DNA of 64,000 nt from Aureimonas populi. GTDB taxonomy: Bacteria; Pseudomonadota; Alphaproteobacteria; Rhizobiales; Rhizobiaceae. The stretch's first letter is position 1; each line of letters begins with the position of its first letter. The notes under the pieces are model-generated. The model did not search any database. It was not told the DNA's origin and saw nothing but the letters and a program-made list of their open reading frames with translations. Where the stretch lies: the NCBI RefSeq assembly GCF_017815515.1, contig NZ_CP072611.1, positions 2,666,001 through 2,730,000 of the forward strand, in the 5' to 3' direction. Below are positions 63,638 through 64,000 of this stretch, piece by piece. A program made the translations under genes and the position numbers.

Positions 63638-63696
63638 CTTCGTTTTCGGATCATGCTGCTCTCAGACCCGTAGCAACAAGGCGTGGCCGAGCAGGC

Positions 63697-64000
63697 TCAG
63701 CTACAGCCGCTGGTCGAGCCGCATGTGTCGCATTTCAGGCATGTTCCGTTGCGGACCATGGTGAAGTTTGAGCACTCCGAGCAGCTGTCGCCGGTGTAGC
63801 CCTTCATCATCGCCTCGGCGCGGCGCTCGGCGGCCGTGGCGCGTGCAACGTTGGCGATATCCTTCTCCGTCGCAGAATAGGCGAGCGGGCTGTCGAAGAG
63901 GCCCTGCGCCGGCGAGGTGTCGGCCGAGGGGGCGGGTTCGGCCAGCGGGGCGCTTTCATAGTCGCGCTTGAAGGCCGTTACCGTGTTTCCCGAAGCAACC
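63697..64000 (-). CDS. nrdJ: Vitamin B12-dependent ribonucleotide reductase, C-terminal fragment
   Basis: Only the last 100 residues are in the window; the gene continues past base 64000. The end reads GYTGDSCSECSNFTMVRNGTCLKCDTCGSTSGCS, the cysteine-rich tail of class II (adenosylcobalamin) ribonucleotide reductases of the long alphaproteobacterial type. A central low-complexity part (ESAPLAEPAPSADTSPAQG) precedes it. The stop TGA is at 63697-63699 and a terminator follows. Class II use means DNA precursors can be made with or without oxygen. Confidence 0.93.
   Translation of the reverse strand, partial: VASGNTVTAFKRDYESAPLAEPAPSADTSPAQGLFDSPLAYSATEKDIANVARATAAERRAEAMMKGYTGDSCSECSNFTMVRNGTCLKCDTCGSTSGCS

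Overview
The window is 64 kb of GC-rich, densely coding chromosomal DNA from an alphaproteobacterium, most likely of the order Hyphomicrobiales (Rhizobiales). The evidence is gene content and order: ntrBC-ntrYX-trkA-hfq-hflX; rpsB-tsf-pyrH-frr-uppS-cdsA-rseP-bamA-lpxD-fabZ-lpxA-lpxI-lpxB; pyrG-kdsA-eno-ftsB-pdhA-pdhB-pdhC-lpd-lipA; an E1-beta subunit carrying its own lipoyl domain; a fused ispDF; lpxI in place of lpxH; eipB; and an alphaproteobacterial GTTC-N7-GTTC SOS box in front of lexA. Genus cannot be fixed from sequence reading alone. No tRNA, rRNA, CRISPR array, prophage or defence island was seen.

Layout. 1-9.3 kb: a cut D,D-carboxypeptidase gene, clpS-clpA, an azlC-azlD amino-acid exporter pair, a minus-strand cluster (ridA, glycerophosphodiesterase, FemAB-like protein, HIT protein) and eipB. 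9.5-22.6 kb: translation factors running into phospholipid, outer-membrane assembly and lipid A synthesis genes, closed by a bidirectional terminator. 22.6-34.2 kb: gltA and gltX (minus), comEC (plus), then the translationally coupled minus-strand run ppiD-trpD-trpC-moaC-moeA followed by SOS-controlled lexA. 34.3-48.8 kb: tpiA, secG, pyrG, a VOC protein, kdsA, eno, ftsB and the pyruvate dehydrogenase/lipoate genes, so central carbon flow, Kdo supply and division genes sit together. 48.8-50.5 kb: pncC and ispDF (minus). 50.7-62.6 kb: dusB, an IS110-family insertion, then the nitrogen two-component systems ntrBC and ntrYX, trkA, hfq and hflX. 62.6-64 kb: mazG and the C-terminal end of a B12-dependent ribonucleotide reductase (minus).

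The only clearly mobile piece is the IS110 element between dusB and ntrB. It separates genes that are normally adjacent, and its non-coding leader is where a bridge RNA would be expected. Other points worth a second look are overlapping, mutually exclusive inverted repeats just before ntrB, a perfect CtrA-type box before ftsB, a long inverted repeat between gltX and comEC, strong hairpins on both sides of tsf, an SRPBCC protein gene inside the pyruvate dehydrogenase operon, and a ComEC without a recognisable metallo-beta-lactamase motif. I found no convincing entirely new multi-gene system; the remainder is ordinary core genome.
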